Source: Roseateles koreensis
Lineage (GTDB): Bacteria > Pseudomonadota > Gammaproteobacteria > Burkholderiales > Burkholderiaceae_C
DNA length: 64,000 bases
Direction of reading: 5' to 3'
Assembly (NCBI RefSeq): GCF_028595305.1
Contig: NZ_JAQQXS010000007.1
Span: forward strand, 1-64,000
Shown here: positions 17,898 to 26,700 of the stretch, piece after piece
How the letters are laid out: every line of letters begins with the position of its first letter
Numbering within the stretch: the stretch's first letter is position 1
Position numbers and translations under genes: made by a program
Notes under the pieces: generated by a model
The model's input: the letters and a program-made list of their open reading frames with translations, nothing else
What the model was told of the DNA's origin: nothing
The model's database searches: none

Positions 17898-20219
17898 ATG
17901 AAAATGAATCAGGCAGAAGTCGGCTTTGCCGACCTGTTGGGCAACGGGCAAACACTCAAGCAATACCGGGACGGCATTCTTGAGCGCACCAAGGCCACCG
18001 GCCACTACAACGGGCTGTCACGTCTTGCGCTGCGCGAGAAGGACCCCATCGGCTACGAGAAACTTTTCTCCAAGCTGCGTGGCGGTCTGGTGCATGCGCG
18101 TGAAACCGCCAAGAAGATCGCGGCCAGCCCCATCGTGGAGCAAGAAGGCGAGTTGTGCTTCACGCTCTACAACGCGGCCGGTGACTGTGTGCTCACCTCC
18201 ACGGGCATCATCATCCACGTCGGCACCATGGGCGCGGCGATCAAGTACATGATCGAGAACAACTGGGAGGGCAACCCCGGCATCCATCCGGGCGATATGT
18301 TCACCAACAACGATTGCTCGATCGGCAATGTGCACCCCTGCGACATCGCCACCATCGTGCCTATCTTTGTCCAAGGCAAACTGGTGGGCTGGGTCGGTGG
18401 CGTCACCCACGTGATCGACACTGGCGCGGTGACACCGGGCTCCATGTCCACGGGGCAGACCCAGCGCTTCGGCGACGGCTACATGATCACCTGCCGCAAG
18501 ACCGGTGTGAATGACACGCCGCTGCGCGACTGGCTGCATGAGAGCCAGCGTTCGGTGCGCACGCCCAAGTATTGGATCCTCGACGAAAAGACCCGCATCG
18601 CCGGCTGCCACATGGTCCGTGCGTTGATCGAGGAGACCATCGCCGAGGAAGGCCTGGAGACCTACGAGGCCTTCGCCACCGAGGTGATTGAAGAAGGCCG
18701 CCGCGGCCTGCATACCCGCATCAAGGCCATGACCCTGCCCGGTATCTACCGCAAGGTGGCCTTTGTCGACGTGCCCTACAAGCATGAAGACGTGCAGACC
18801 TCCAACGCCTTCGCCAAGCTGGACTCCATCATGCACGCGCCGGTGGAGATGGAAATCCGCGCCGATGCGTCTTGGCGTTTGGACTTTGAGGGCGCCAGCC
18901 GCTGGGGCTGGCACTCGTACAACGCCCACCAGGTGGCCTTCACCAGCGGCATCTGGGTGATGATGACGCAAACACTCGTGCCCACGCAGCGCATCAACGA
19001 CGGCGCCTACTTTGGCACCGAGTTCCACATGCCCAAGGGCGGCTGGAATAACCCCGATGATCGACGCACTGGCCATGCCTACGCCTGGCACTTCCTGGTC
19101 TCGGCCTGGACGACGATGTGGCGCGGTCTGGGCCAAGCCTACTTCAGCCGTGGCTACCTGGAAGAAGTCAACGCCGGCAACGCCAACACCAGTAACTGGC
19201 TGCAAGGCGGCGGTATCAACCAGGACGGCGAGATCCACGCCGTCAACAGCTTCGAGGCCAGCTCCTGCGGCACCGGCGCCTGCGCTATCAAGGACGGCTT
19301 GAACCACGCCGCCGCGATCTGGAACCCCGAAGGCGATATGGGCGATATCGAAATCTGGGAAATGGCCGAGCCACTGCTCTACATGGGCCGCAACGTCAAG
19401 GCCAACTCAGGCGGCTACGGCAAGTACCGTGGCGGCCATGGTTTTGAGACCTTGCGCATGGTTTGGAACGCGCAGGACTGGACCATGTTCTTCATGGGCA
19501 ACGGCTACATGAACAGCGACTGGGGCATGATGGGCGGCTACCCCTCGGCCACCGGCTATCGCTTCGAAGCCCACAACACGGGCCTGAAGGAGCGCATCGC
19601 CAAGGGCGAAAGCCTGCCACTGGGCGGCGACACCAATCCGGACCTGCCGGACTACGAGAACCACCTCGGCCCTAACGCCCGAGTCAAGCGCGATCACCAG
19701 TGCATGACCACCGAGGACTGCTACGACAACCACGACCTTTACCTCAACTACATCCGTGGCGGCCCGGGCTTTGGTGATCCACTCGACCGCGAATTGAGCG
19801 CCATCGAAGCCGATCTGAACAACGGCTTCTTGTTGCCCGAGTACGCCCGCACGGTGCACGGCGTGGCCGCGACCCGCGATGCAACGGGCCAATGGACGAT
19901 CGACGAGAAGGCCACTGCGCTGCTGCGAATCGATGTGCGTGAACAGCGCATCGCCCGCTCCAAGCCCACGCGTGAATGGATGAAGGGCGAGCGCCAGCGC
20001 ATTCTCGATAAACAGGCCTCGGTGCAGGTTCAGCACATGTTCGCCACCAGCTTTGGCTTGTCGGAAAAGTTCGAGAACCAGTTCCGTACGTTCTGGGACT
20101 TGCCCAAGAGTTGGACGCTCAAGGAGGAAGACCTTGGCGTGCCGTCCTACGGCTCCAAGTACCGCATGGATCTGTCCGCCATGCCCGATGTCCATACCGT
20201 CACGCTGGTCGAAGAGTGA
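17898..20219 (+). CDS. acxB: Acetone carboxylase alpha subunit
   Basis: 773 residues of the hydantoinase B family. AGGAGACA precedes the ATG. Visible blocks are GDCVLTSTGIIIHVGTMG, HPGDMFTNNDCSIGNVHPCD and TGAVTPGSMSTGQTQRFGDG; a long tryptophan- and glycine-rich core follows (RWGWHSYNAHQVAFTSGIW, SGGYGKYRGGHGFETLRM). In the known enzyme the alpha subunit holds the Mn-dependent carboxylation site. Its size agrees with characterised AcxB proteins. It lies between acxA and acxC in a tight operon. Confidence 0.9.
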   Translation: MKMNQAEVGFADLLGNGQTLKQYRDGILERTKATGHYNGLSRLALREKDPIGYEKLFSKLRGGLVHARETAKKIAASPIVEQEGELCFTLYNAAGDCVLTSTGIIIHVGTMGAAIKYMIENNWEGNPGIHPGDMFTNNDCSIGNVHPCDIATIVPIFVQGKLVGWVGGVTHVIDTGAVTPGSMSTGQTQRFGDGYMITCRKTGVNDTPLRDWLHESQRSVRTPKYWILDEKTRIAGCHMVRALIEETIAEEGLETYEAFATEVIEEGRRGLHTRIKAMTLPGIYRKVAFVDVPYKHEDVQTSNAFAKLDSIMHAPVEMEIRADASWRLDFEGASRWGWHSYNAHQVAFTSGIWVMMTQTLVPTQRINDGAYFGTEFHMPKGGWNNPDDRRTGHAYAWHFLVSAWTTMWRGLGQAYFSRGYLEEVNAGNANTSNWLQGGGINQDGEIHAVNSFEASSCGTGACAIKDGLNHAAAIWNPEGDMGDIEIWEMAEPLLYMGRNVKANSGGYGKYRGGHGFETLRMVWNAQDWTMFFMGNGYMNSDWGMMGGYPSATGYRFEAHNTGLKERIAKGESLPLGGDTNPDLPDYENHLGPNARVKRDHQCMTTEDCYDNHDLYLNYIRGGPGFGDPLDRELSAIEADLNNGFLLPEYARTVHGVAATRDATGQWTIDEKATALLRIDVREQRIARSKPTREWMKGERQRILDKQASVQVQHMFATSFGLSEKFENQFRTFWDLPKSWTLKEEDLGVPSYGSKYRMDLSAMPDVHTVTLVEE

Positions 20220-20251
20220 CCGGCCGCCCATCTATTTGAGGAGAACTCATC

Positions 20252-20758
20252 ATGTCTAAATACACCCCGGAACAGGTCAAGAACCTGGTGGACGGCAAGC
20301 TCGACTGGGACACCACCTTGCGCATGTTGTCCATGCCCAAGGACCCCGAGCGTTTTGAGCTGTATATCCAGGCCTTGCAAAAAAAGCTCGACTGGAAGGA
20401 CCGCATCGTCCTGCCGCTGGGCCCGCATCTGTACATCGTGCAGCAGGCCAAGACCAAACGCTGGGTCACGCAGTGCGACTGCGGCCACGTGTTCTGCGAT
20501 TGGAATGAGAACTGGAAGATGCATGCCAATCTCTATGTGCGTGAAACCGAGGAGGCAATGACGCAGGTGTACCCCAAGCTGATGGCGCCGGATACTGCAT
20601 GGCAGGTCTACCGCGAGTACACCTGCTCGCAATGCGGGACTCTGCATGACGTTGAAGCACCGACGCCGTGGTACCCCGTGATTCACGACTTCGAGCCCAA
20701 TATCGATGCCTTCTACAAAGAGTGGGTGAACCTGCCTTTGCCGGAACGGTCGAATTGA
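20252..20758 (+). CDS. acxC: Acetone carboxylase gamma subunit
   Basis: 168 residues, the expected size of the small subunit. It has two cysteine pairs, QCDCGHVFCDW and CSQCGTLHD, that could form a zinc ribbon, and the family phrase NWKMHANLYVRET. GAGGAG precedes the ATG. A protein of this type directly after hydantoinase A and B genes is the best evidence that the cluster is an acetone carboxylase rather than an oxoprolinase. Confidence 0.9.
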   Translation: MSKYTPEQVKNLVDGKLDWDTTLRMLSMPKDPERFELYIQALQKKLDWKDRIVLPLGPHLYIVQQAKTKRWVTQCDCGHVFCDWNENWKMHANLYVRETEEAMTQVYPKLMAPDTAWQVYREYTCSQCGTLHDVEAPTPWYPVIHDFEPNIDAFYKEWVNLPLPERSN

Positions 20759-20791
20759 GCGGTCGAACTGATCGCTAGCCCGTGTTGAAGT

Positions 20792-20823
20792 CCCGGCCCA
20801 AGGCACTAACGCCTTGGGCCGGG
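20792..20823 (+). terminator. Strong hairpin after acxC
   Basis: A perfect 13-bp stem CCCGGCCCAAGGC / GCCTTGGGCCGGG with a six-base loop (ACTAAC), 34 bases after the acxC stop. No run of T follows on either side. It may stabilise the acxABC message or partly terminate before the dehydrogenase gene instead of acting as a full intrinsic terminator. Confidence 0.6.
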
Positions 20824-20949
20824 CAGGGTCATCGCGACCGTTGGAATACTTAGGAAAAACATTGGATGTGCTTCGCTTGCGAATGGGTCAGGAGAAAGAC
20901 CTTTTCTGACCTGCTCGCCGCAGACGCTGCGTCCGATCAGGAGAATTTG

Positions 20950-21984
20950 ATGAAAGCACTTGTTTACGGCGGCCCCGGCAAAAAGGATTTGCTGGAGGTT
21001 GAAAAGCCTACGATTCAGCACGCCAGCGATGCGGTGGTTCGCGTCCTCCACACCACCATCTGCGGCACCGATTTGCATATTTTGAAAGGCGACGTGCCGA
21101 CCTGCCTGCCCGGCACCATCCTGGGCCACGAGGGTGTTGGCGTGGTTGAGTCCGTGGGTGCTGGTGTGACCGCCTTCAAGCCTGGTGACAAGGTGCTGAT
21201 TTCCTGCATCAGCAGTTGCGGAAAATGCGAATTCTGCCGTCGCGGCATGTACTCGCACTGCAGCACCGGGGGCTGGATTTTGGGCCACACCATCAACGGC
21301 ACGCAGGCTGAGTATGTGCGCATCCCTCACGCCGACACCAGCCTCTATTCCGTGCCCGCCGGGGTGGGCGAGGAGGCGCTGGTGATGCTCAGCGACATCC
21401 TGCCCACCGGGTTTGAGTGCGGTGTGCTCAACGGCAAGGTATCGCCTGGCAGCACGGTGGCCATCGTTGGCGCCGGCCCCGTGGGCCTGGCCGCCTTGCT
21501 GACTGCGCAGTTCTATTCACCGGCGAAAATCATCATCGTGGATCTGGACGAAAGCCGGCTTGATGTGGCCTTGACTCTGGGTGCAACCGAGGCGGTCAAC
21601 AGCAGCAACGGCTCGGCGGTGGACGCCATCATGGCGCTGACCGAAGGCCGTGGCGTGGACACCGTGATTGAAGCCGTTGGCATTCCTGCCACCTTCCAAC
21701 TCTGCCAAGACATCGTGGCCGCCGGTGGCGTGATCGCCAACGTGGGCGTGCATGGCAGCAAGGTCGATCTTCATCTGGAAAAACTCTGGCTGCACAACAT
21801 CGCCATCACCACCCGTCTGGTGGACACCCAAACCACGGCCATGCTGCTCAAGACCGTGGTCGCCAAGAAGCTGGACCCCGCTCGCTTGATCACCCACCGC
21901 TTCAAGCTTGCCGACATCCTGGCGGCCTATGACACCTTTGCACAGGCCGCGAAGTCAAAGGCATTGAAGGTGATCATCAGCTGA
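20950..21984 (+). CDS. Zinc-dependent secondary alcohol dehydrogenase (probable 2-propanol dehydrogenase)
   Basis: 344 residues of the medium-chain dehydrogenase family. The start MKALVYGGPGKKD follows AGGAGA; the longer upstream frame is unlikely. Catalytic zinc ligands are in TTICGTDLHIL and GHEGVGVVESVG; the structural zinc site is CGKCEFCRRGMYSHC, all four cysteines present. The coenzyme motif is VAIVGAGPVGLAALL with an acidic residue at the end of the next strand (IIVDLDESRL), favouring NAD over NADP. Being behind acxABC and before acxR, it probably oxidises 2-propanol (or a similar secondary alcohol) to acetone. Substrate is inferred from context only. Confidence 0.75.
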   Translation: MKALVYGGPGKKDLLEVEKPTIQHASDAVVRVLHTTICGTDLHILKGDVPTCLPGTILGHEGVGVVESVGAGVTAFKPGDKVLISCISSCGKCEFCRRGMYSHCSTGGWILGHTINGTQAEYVRIPHADTSLYSVPAGVGEEALVMLSDILPTGFECGVLNGKVSPGSTVAIVGAGPVGLAALLTAQFYSPAKIIIVDLDESRLDVALTLGATEAVNSSNGSAVDAIMALTEGRGVDTVIEAVGIPATFQLCQDIVAAGGVIANVGVHGSKVDLHLEKLWLHNIAITTRLVDTQTTAMLLKTVVAKKLDPARLITHRFKLADILAAYDTFAQAAKSKALKVIIS

Positions 21985-22273
21985 GTCTGCCCCAGCGTTG
22001 CGGCGCCTGGGCCGCGCGTCGGCTGTGTCCTGCATGACATTCGTTGTGCGGGACTGCTGGCATTTAAGTGATTAAAATGATTGATTGCTGTAGAAAAAAT
22101 CACATTTACCAAATTTCAAGAGGTTTAGCCCTCATTCGCGGCAAACAGGGTGTGGCTAAGATGGTGTGGTGGAGCGCGATTGCATGCGGCGTGTCTCCAA
22201 AATTTGAGGCGTATGCATCGATGAGGGGGCGGCCGTTGGCGGCCGGCCTGCTGCTCTGAGGAGATAAGTTGCA

Positions 22274-24349
22274 ATGGCCCAGACGGTGGATCAAATGTTT
22301 TCCAACCCCGGTGATGAGTTGGCGGTGACCCAGGCCTGGGAGTCATTTCTGAATGGCCAGACCCGGTCGGCAGGGGCGTTGCGCACCCTGGTGGATGTGT
22401 CGTGGCAACGCTGCGCCGAGGCGAATGTCGACCCCAACCGCCGTGCAGGGCCGACCCCCGTCTCGGAACAGGATCTCTACTTGCTGCGAGAACGGCGCCG
22501 CGACCTCCTGGAAGCCAGCGCGCCTGTCATGGCGTGCGCGCGCGACTATCTCGCCGAGACCGGCGCACTGATGGCCCTGGCCGACGCCCAAAGTGCCATC
22601 CTCAGCACCGAAGGCGACAGCCCTGCGCTCAGCCTTGCCGAGCACATTCAACTCGTGCCCGGCACCCGCTGGAGCGAGCACCTGTGCGGCACCAACGCGA
22701 TCGGCACCGCCTTGGCGGTAGGCCAGCCGGTGCAGATTCATTCCGCTGAACATTTTTGCGCAGGCATCAAACGCTGGACCTGCTCGGCCACGGTGGTGCG
22801 CCACCCGGCGGACGGCGAAATCATTGGCGTCGTGGACGTGTCAGGGCTGTCCTCCACCTTCAACCGGCAAAGCCTGGCCTTGGTGGTGACCACGGCCAGC
22901 CGCATCGAGAATCGCTTGGTGATGGCGGAGATGGAGCGCCGCTACCGCCTGCTTGATGTGGCCATGGCCCCTTGGTCGGCGGCGGGGCGTGACGCGGTGG
23001 TGCTGTTCGACCGGCGGGGTTGTCCTATCAAGGCGAGCGAGCATGCGCAGATTGCCATCGCCGATGCGGGCGGCGCACTCGATCTGGCCTCGGTGCGCAG
23101 CGTGCCGGCGTTCAGCGCGGCGAGCATGCGGCGCGGTGTCGGGCATGCGCAGCTGCCCGCGTGGATTCGCGCTGAATGGATTGAACCATTGGTGGTCAAG
23201 GGCGAGCATTTGGGCACCTTGTTGGTGATGCGCTCCTCACAGGGCCGGGCCCGCTGGGCGGCGCCCCCGGCGGCGGAGCGACAGCCCCTGGCCCTGGCGC
23301 CTGCCACCCCGCCAGAGCTGGCGAGCTTTTCTCATGTGCTGACTGAAGATCCGGCCATGCTGGAGTTGATTCAGCGTGCCCAGCAATTGGCGCGGTCGAA
23401 AGTGCCGGTGTTGCTGCAGGGTGAAACTGGCGCGGGCAAAGAAGAGTTTGCCAAAGGGATTCATGGCGCTCGCAAAGGCAGTTATGTGGCTTTGAATTGC
23501 GGCGGGTTGTCGCGTGAACTGCTGGCCAGTGAACTGTTTGGTTATGCCGACGGTGCCTTCACCGGGGCTCGCAAGGGCGGCATGGTGGGCAAGATCGAGG
23601 CCGCGCACGGCGGCACCCTGTTTCTCGATGAAATTGGCGAAATGCCGCTGGACATGCAACCGCAACTGCTGCGCGTGCTGGAGCAGGGGGAGCTCTACCG
23701 CCTGGGCGACAACGCACCGCGGCGGGTTGATTTCCGCCTGGTGGCCGCCACGCACCGCGACCTGCGTCAGGAGGTGGCTGCAGGGCGCTTTCGCATGGAT
23801 TTGTACTACCGCGTGGCCGTCACCAGCTTGCGCATCCCCGCGCTGCGCGAGCGGCCCGGCGACATCGCGCTGCTGGCCCGGCATTTTCTCGAACGCTTTC
23901 GGCGCGAGCAGGGGCAAGTGCCCGAGCCGCTGGCCGCGCCGGTGCTGGCGGGCCTGTTGGCTTACTCCTGGCCCGGCAATGTGCGGGAACTCCGCAACGT
24001 CATCGAGGGTGCGGTGCTGACCTGCCCCGAGGGCTTGTCCAGGGAAGACCAGTTGCAGTTGGACCCCGGCCTGTTCGCTGATTTACAAGCGCCGGCACCG
24101 GGCGGTGTGCTGGGTGATGAGGATGGGTCGGTGGCCAGCATGGCCGAGGGTGAAGAGCGGTTGATCGCCCGCGCGGTGGCCGCCAGCGGCGGCAATCTCA
24201 CCCTGGCTGCACGCCGGCTGAATATCGCCAAAAGCACCTTGTACGCCAAGATGCGGCGTTATGGGCTCAGCCGGGATGGCATCGCAGGGGCCGTGACAGG
24301 GGCCGTAAGAGGCGCCGTGGCGGGTCGGCTCTCGGTGTTGGGCGAGTAA
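22274..24349 (+). CDS. acxR: Sigma-54-dependent activator of acetone metabolism
   Basis: 691 residues. The N-terminal region (about 60-230) has GAF-type sensor features (HLCGTNAIGTALAVGQPVQI). The AAA+ ATPase domain has Walker A QGETGAGKEEFAKGIHG near residue 380, the sigma-54 contact loop GAFTGA at about 427, and HGGTLFLDEIGEMPLDMQPQ. A Fis-type helix-turn-helix ends the protein (GNLTLAARRLNIAKSTLYAK). It is the AcoR/AcxR type of activator, presumably sensing acetone or 2-propanol. It should act on the sigma-54 promoter at 15620. GAGGAG precedes the ATG. The gap before it (21985-22273) has an AT-rich part at 22065-22125 suited to its own promoter. Confidence 0.85.
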   Translation: MAQTVDQMFSNPGDELAVTQAWESFLNGQTRSAGALRTLVDVSWQRCAEANVDPNRRAGPTPVSEQDLYLLRERRRDLLEASAPVMACARDYLAETGALMALADAQSAILSTEGDSPALSLAEHIQLVPGTRWSEHLCGTNAIGTALAVGQPVQIHSAEHFCAGIKRWTCSATVVRHPADGEIIGVVDVSGLSSTFNRQSLALVVTTASRIENRLVMAEMERRYRLLDVAMAPWSAAGRDAVVLFDRRGCPIKASEHAQIAIADAGGALDLASVRSVPAFSAASMRRGVGHAQLPAWIRAEWIEPLVVKGEHLGTLLVMRSSQGRARWAAPPAAERQPLALAPATPPELASFSHVLTEDPAMLELIQRAQQLARSKVPVLLQGETGAGKEEFAKGIHGARKGSYVALNCGGLSRELLASELFGYADGAFTGARKGGMVGKIEAAHGGTLFLDEIGEMPLDMQPQLLRVLEQGELYRLGDNAPRRVDFRLVAATHRDLRQEVAAGRFRMDLYYRVAVTSLRIPALRERPGDIALLARHFLERFRREQGQVPEPLAAPVLAGLLAYSWPGNVRELRNVIEGAVLTCPEGLSREDQLQLDPGLFADLQAPAPGGVLGDEDGSVASMAEGEERLIARAVAASGGNLTLAARRLNIAKSTLYAKMRRYGLSRDGIAGAVTGAVRGAVAGRLSVLGE

Positions 24350-24371
24350 ATTGCCCACACAGGGTGAATAA

Positions 24372-24398
24372 AAAACAGCCGCGAGTTGCGGCTGTTTT
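24372..24398. terminator. Bidirectional intrinsic terminator between acxR and the amidohydrolase
   Basis: An 11-bp stem AAAACAGCCGC / GCGGCTGTTTT with a five-base loop (GAGTT), flanked by A-rich and T-rich tracts so that it can work in both directions. It lies between two convergent genes. Confidence 0.9.
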
Positions 24399-24422
24399 CT
24401 TTGCAGCGCCCGGGAGGCTCGC

Positions 24423-26279
24423 TCAGTGCGCGGCGCCTTCGCCGGTGGCTTCATCCTCGTCGGCATGCCCATGCACCAGGCCGGCTAGCGTGAGGCTGCG
24501 GGCCAACGAGGCCAAGCAGGCATCGGAGTCGGCACAGCCCTTGCGGGGTTCGGCGCTGGCTTGCGTGGCGCTTGGCAGGGTGTAGACCTGTTTGCCTTCC
24601 TTGATGGCGCCGGTCACGATCAAGTCGGCCAAGGTTTCGCGCGGGACTTTCAGCGGGTTCTTGTTGAGCAGCGTGAAGTCGGCCAGTTTGCCCACTTCGA
24701 TCGAGCCCTTGTCCTTTTCTTCAAAGTACTGGTAGGCGGCCCACAGTGTGAGCGCCTTCAGGCCGGTCAGCGGGCTGACGCGTTGATCGGGGCCTAACAC
24801 CTTTCCGGTACGGGTCGTGCGATTGACCGTGGCTGACAGCACGCGCAGGGAATTCGGCAGGGCCACCGGCGCATCGTGGTGCGAGGTGAAGATCATGCCG
24901 CGCTCCAGCGCCCAGCCGGTGGGCGAGATGTTTTGCGCGCGCTCGTTGCCCAGCACGGAGTCACGGTGCCAGTCCCCCCAGTAGAAGGTGTGCATGGGGA
25001 AGAAGGAGGGCATGATCGCCAGGTCATGAAAGGCCTGCACCTGATCCAGGCGTGCGGTTTGCGCGTGGATGGCCACGGCGCGGCGGTCGGACAGACCGAA
25101 CTTGGCTTCGGCTTTACGTACGGCGCCGATGTATTGGTCGATGGATGCGTCGCCGTTCACGTGTGCCAACACCTGCCAGCCCTTGCTGAAGGCGCGCTCC
25201 ACCATGGCGTCGAGCGTGGCGTCTTCTTTGAAGGTCGGGTAGCCGGCGTAACTGGCGGGTTGTCCGTCAGGCACCTTGAAATAGGGCTGAGTCAACCAGG
25301 CGGTCTTGCCTTGGGGAGAACCATCCAGCACAAGTTTGACACCGCCAATGCGGTAGTGGTTCTTGTATTGGCGAGAGACCCAGGGGCTGTTCATGTCCGC
25401 TTCTGAGGTGGCCATGTCGGCGTAGGACACCACGTCGATTTTCAGGTCGCCCTTGTTGGCCGACTGCACAAAGGTTTTGAGCGCACCAGCCGTGGCACGC
25501 CCTTCTTGGGCGGTGGTGTAGCCGAACTTCAGGTACAAATCCTGGCCTGCTTTGACCATGGCCTGGTTCTCGCCGTCGCCCAACTTGACCATCAATTTGA
25601 ACAAGGGGCCGAACATGGCATTTTCTTCCAGCACGCCGTTGGGCTCGGTCGAGCCTTCGCGGTGACGGATGGTACCGCCGGGCGGGTTTTTGCTGTCCTT
25701 GTTGATGTTGAACAGGGCGAGCGCTTTGCTATTGACTGCGCCCAAGTGGCCGCTTTGATGAATGACAAAAACCGGCACGTCTTTGGAGACCTGGTCCAGT
25801 TCGTCCCGCGTGGGGTGGCGCTGCTCGGCCAGTTGCGAGTCGTCATAGCCGAAACCGATGATGAACCCCAACTTGTCGGTGACGGGGTTGGCCTTGGCTT
25901 CGCGCAGGGTTTTCAACAAGCGTGGAATATCGTTCACGTCGCCGTCAGGCGCTGGCAACAGATTGGCCGAAGCGGCCTGGAAGCCAACGTTGTAGATGTG
26001 GCCATGGCCGTCGATGAAGCCGGGCAGCATGGTCTGGCCCTTCAAGTCGACGATGGCGGTTTTGGGGCCTTTGAGCTTGAGCACCTCGTCCTGGAAGCCG
26101 ACCTTGACGATGCGACCTTTGCTGACCGCCACGGCTTGGGCTTCAGGCTGCAATTCATTGATGGTGACGATGTCGCCACCGAGGTAGATCGTGTCGGCCA
26201 TTGCTGCTGTGGCGCCAGCGTGGCTGGCGGAACAGGTCAGGGCTGAAGCGGCCGCAACCAAACTGAATAATGCTTTCAT
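24423..26279 (-). CDS. Exported metal-dependent amidohydrolase (YtcJ-like)
   Basis: 618 residues. The leader MKALFSLVAAASALTCSASH is a signal peptide, so the enzyme should be periplasmic. The mature part fits amidohydrolase family 3: an N-terminal beta domain (IYLGGDIVTINELQPEAQAV), the metal-binding FIDGHGHIYNVG, then VLAHVNGDASIDQYIGAVRK and a C-terminal block ending in GKLADFTLLNKNPLKVP. The substrate is unknown. It converges on acxR and has no operon partner, so a link to acetone use is not supported. Confidence 0.8.
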   Translation of the reverse strand: MKALFSLVAAASALTCSASHAGATAAMADTIYLGGDIVTINELQPEAQAVAVSKGRIVKVGFQDEVLKLKGPKTAIVDLKGQTMLPGFIDGHGHIYNVGFQAASANLLPAPDGDVNDIPRLLKTLREAKANPVTDKLGFIIGFGYDDSQLAEQRHPTRDELDQVSKDVPVFVIHQSGHLGAVNSKALALFNINKDSKNPPGGTIRHREGSTEPNGVLEENAMFGPLFKLMVKLGDGENQAMVKAGQDLYLKFGYTTAQEGRATAGALKTFVQSANKGDLKIDVVSYADMATSEADMNSPWVSRQYKNHYRIGGVKLVLDGSPQGKTAWLTQPYFKVPDGQPASYAGYPTFKEDATLDAMVERAFSKGWQVLAHVNGDASIDQYIGAVRKAEAKFGLSDRRAVAIHAQTARLDQVQAFHDLAIMPSFFPMHTFYWGDWHRDSVLGNERAQNISPTGWALERGMIFTSHHDAPVALPNSLRVLSATVNRTTRTGKVLGPDQRVSPLTGLKALTLWAAYQYFEEKDKGSIEVGKLADFTLLNKNPLKVPRETLADLIVTGAIKEGKQVYTLPSATQASAEPRKGCADSDACLASLARSLTLAGLVHGHADEDEATGEGAAH

Positions 26280-26463
26280 GGAGTTCCTCTGAACAGGGAG
26301 TCAGGCCATTGTGAGTTACTGGCGATGGCGGCCGCGCTGACAAACTTGGGCGGTCCAGCCATGCACTTGGCCGGGTCACGGCCAAGTGCAGACGTTAACT
26401 CATGTCAGAGGCCGCGTACATGACAACGGGACCTGCATCATAGGGATGCACACAACGTGGGGG

Positions 26464-26676
26464 TCAGCTCTGCTCGCGGTGTACGCCCAGCCGCGCCATT
26501 AGCGACTCCATCAGGCACCAGTTGGTGAAGCCGCTTTGCAGCAGGTTCAGTCCGACAAAGGCGGTAAACCACAGCCAGTACGTGGAATGAAAGAGGGGGC
26601 TGACGGGCAGGCCCAGGGCCAGCGATAAGATGATGAAGCTGCCAGCGACGACGCGGGTGATTTGCCAGGTGCTCAT
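26464..26676 (-). CDS. DUF2892 (YgaP-like) small membrane protein
   Basis: 70 residues with two hydrophobic segments separated by a short polar turn (VVAGSFIILSLALGLPVSPL and LWFTAFVGLNLLQSGFTNWC). The N-terminal RVVAGSFIILSLALG and the FVGLNLLQSGFTNWC element are the signature of DUF2892 inner-membrane proteins, found alone or fused to rhodanese domains as in YgaP. It begins 24 bases after the pump gene and is the last gene of the efflux operon. Role unknown; other DUF2892 genes occur with ArsR-type regulators that sense sulfide or metals. Confidence 0.75.
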   Translation of the reverse strand: MSTWQITRVVAGSFIILSLALGLPVSPLFHSTYWLWFTAFVGLNLLQSGFTNWCLMESLMARLGVHREQS

Positions 26677-26700
26677 GAGATTGTCCGTTCAGGTAAAAAG

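Noticed and set aside
16788-18005. 405-codon minus-strand frame opposite acxA
   Set aside because: Shadow of the acetone carboxylase subunit; runs through the acxA/acxB boundary with no start signal.
18018-19307. 429-codon minus-strand frame opposite acxB
   Set aside because: Shadow frame in GC-rich coding DNA; the plus-strand gene is fully convincing.
20866-20949. Upstream start for the alcohol dehydrogenase
   Set aside because: The added 28 residues contain the ribosome binding site of the better start at 20950 and do not fit the family N-terminus.
22050-22075. Second sigma-54 promoter before acxR (TGGCATTTAAG...)
   Set aside because: It has the -24 like GG but no GC ten bases later.
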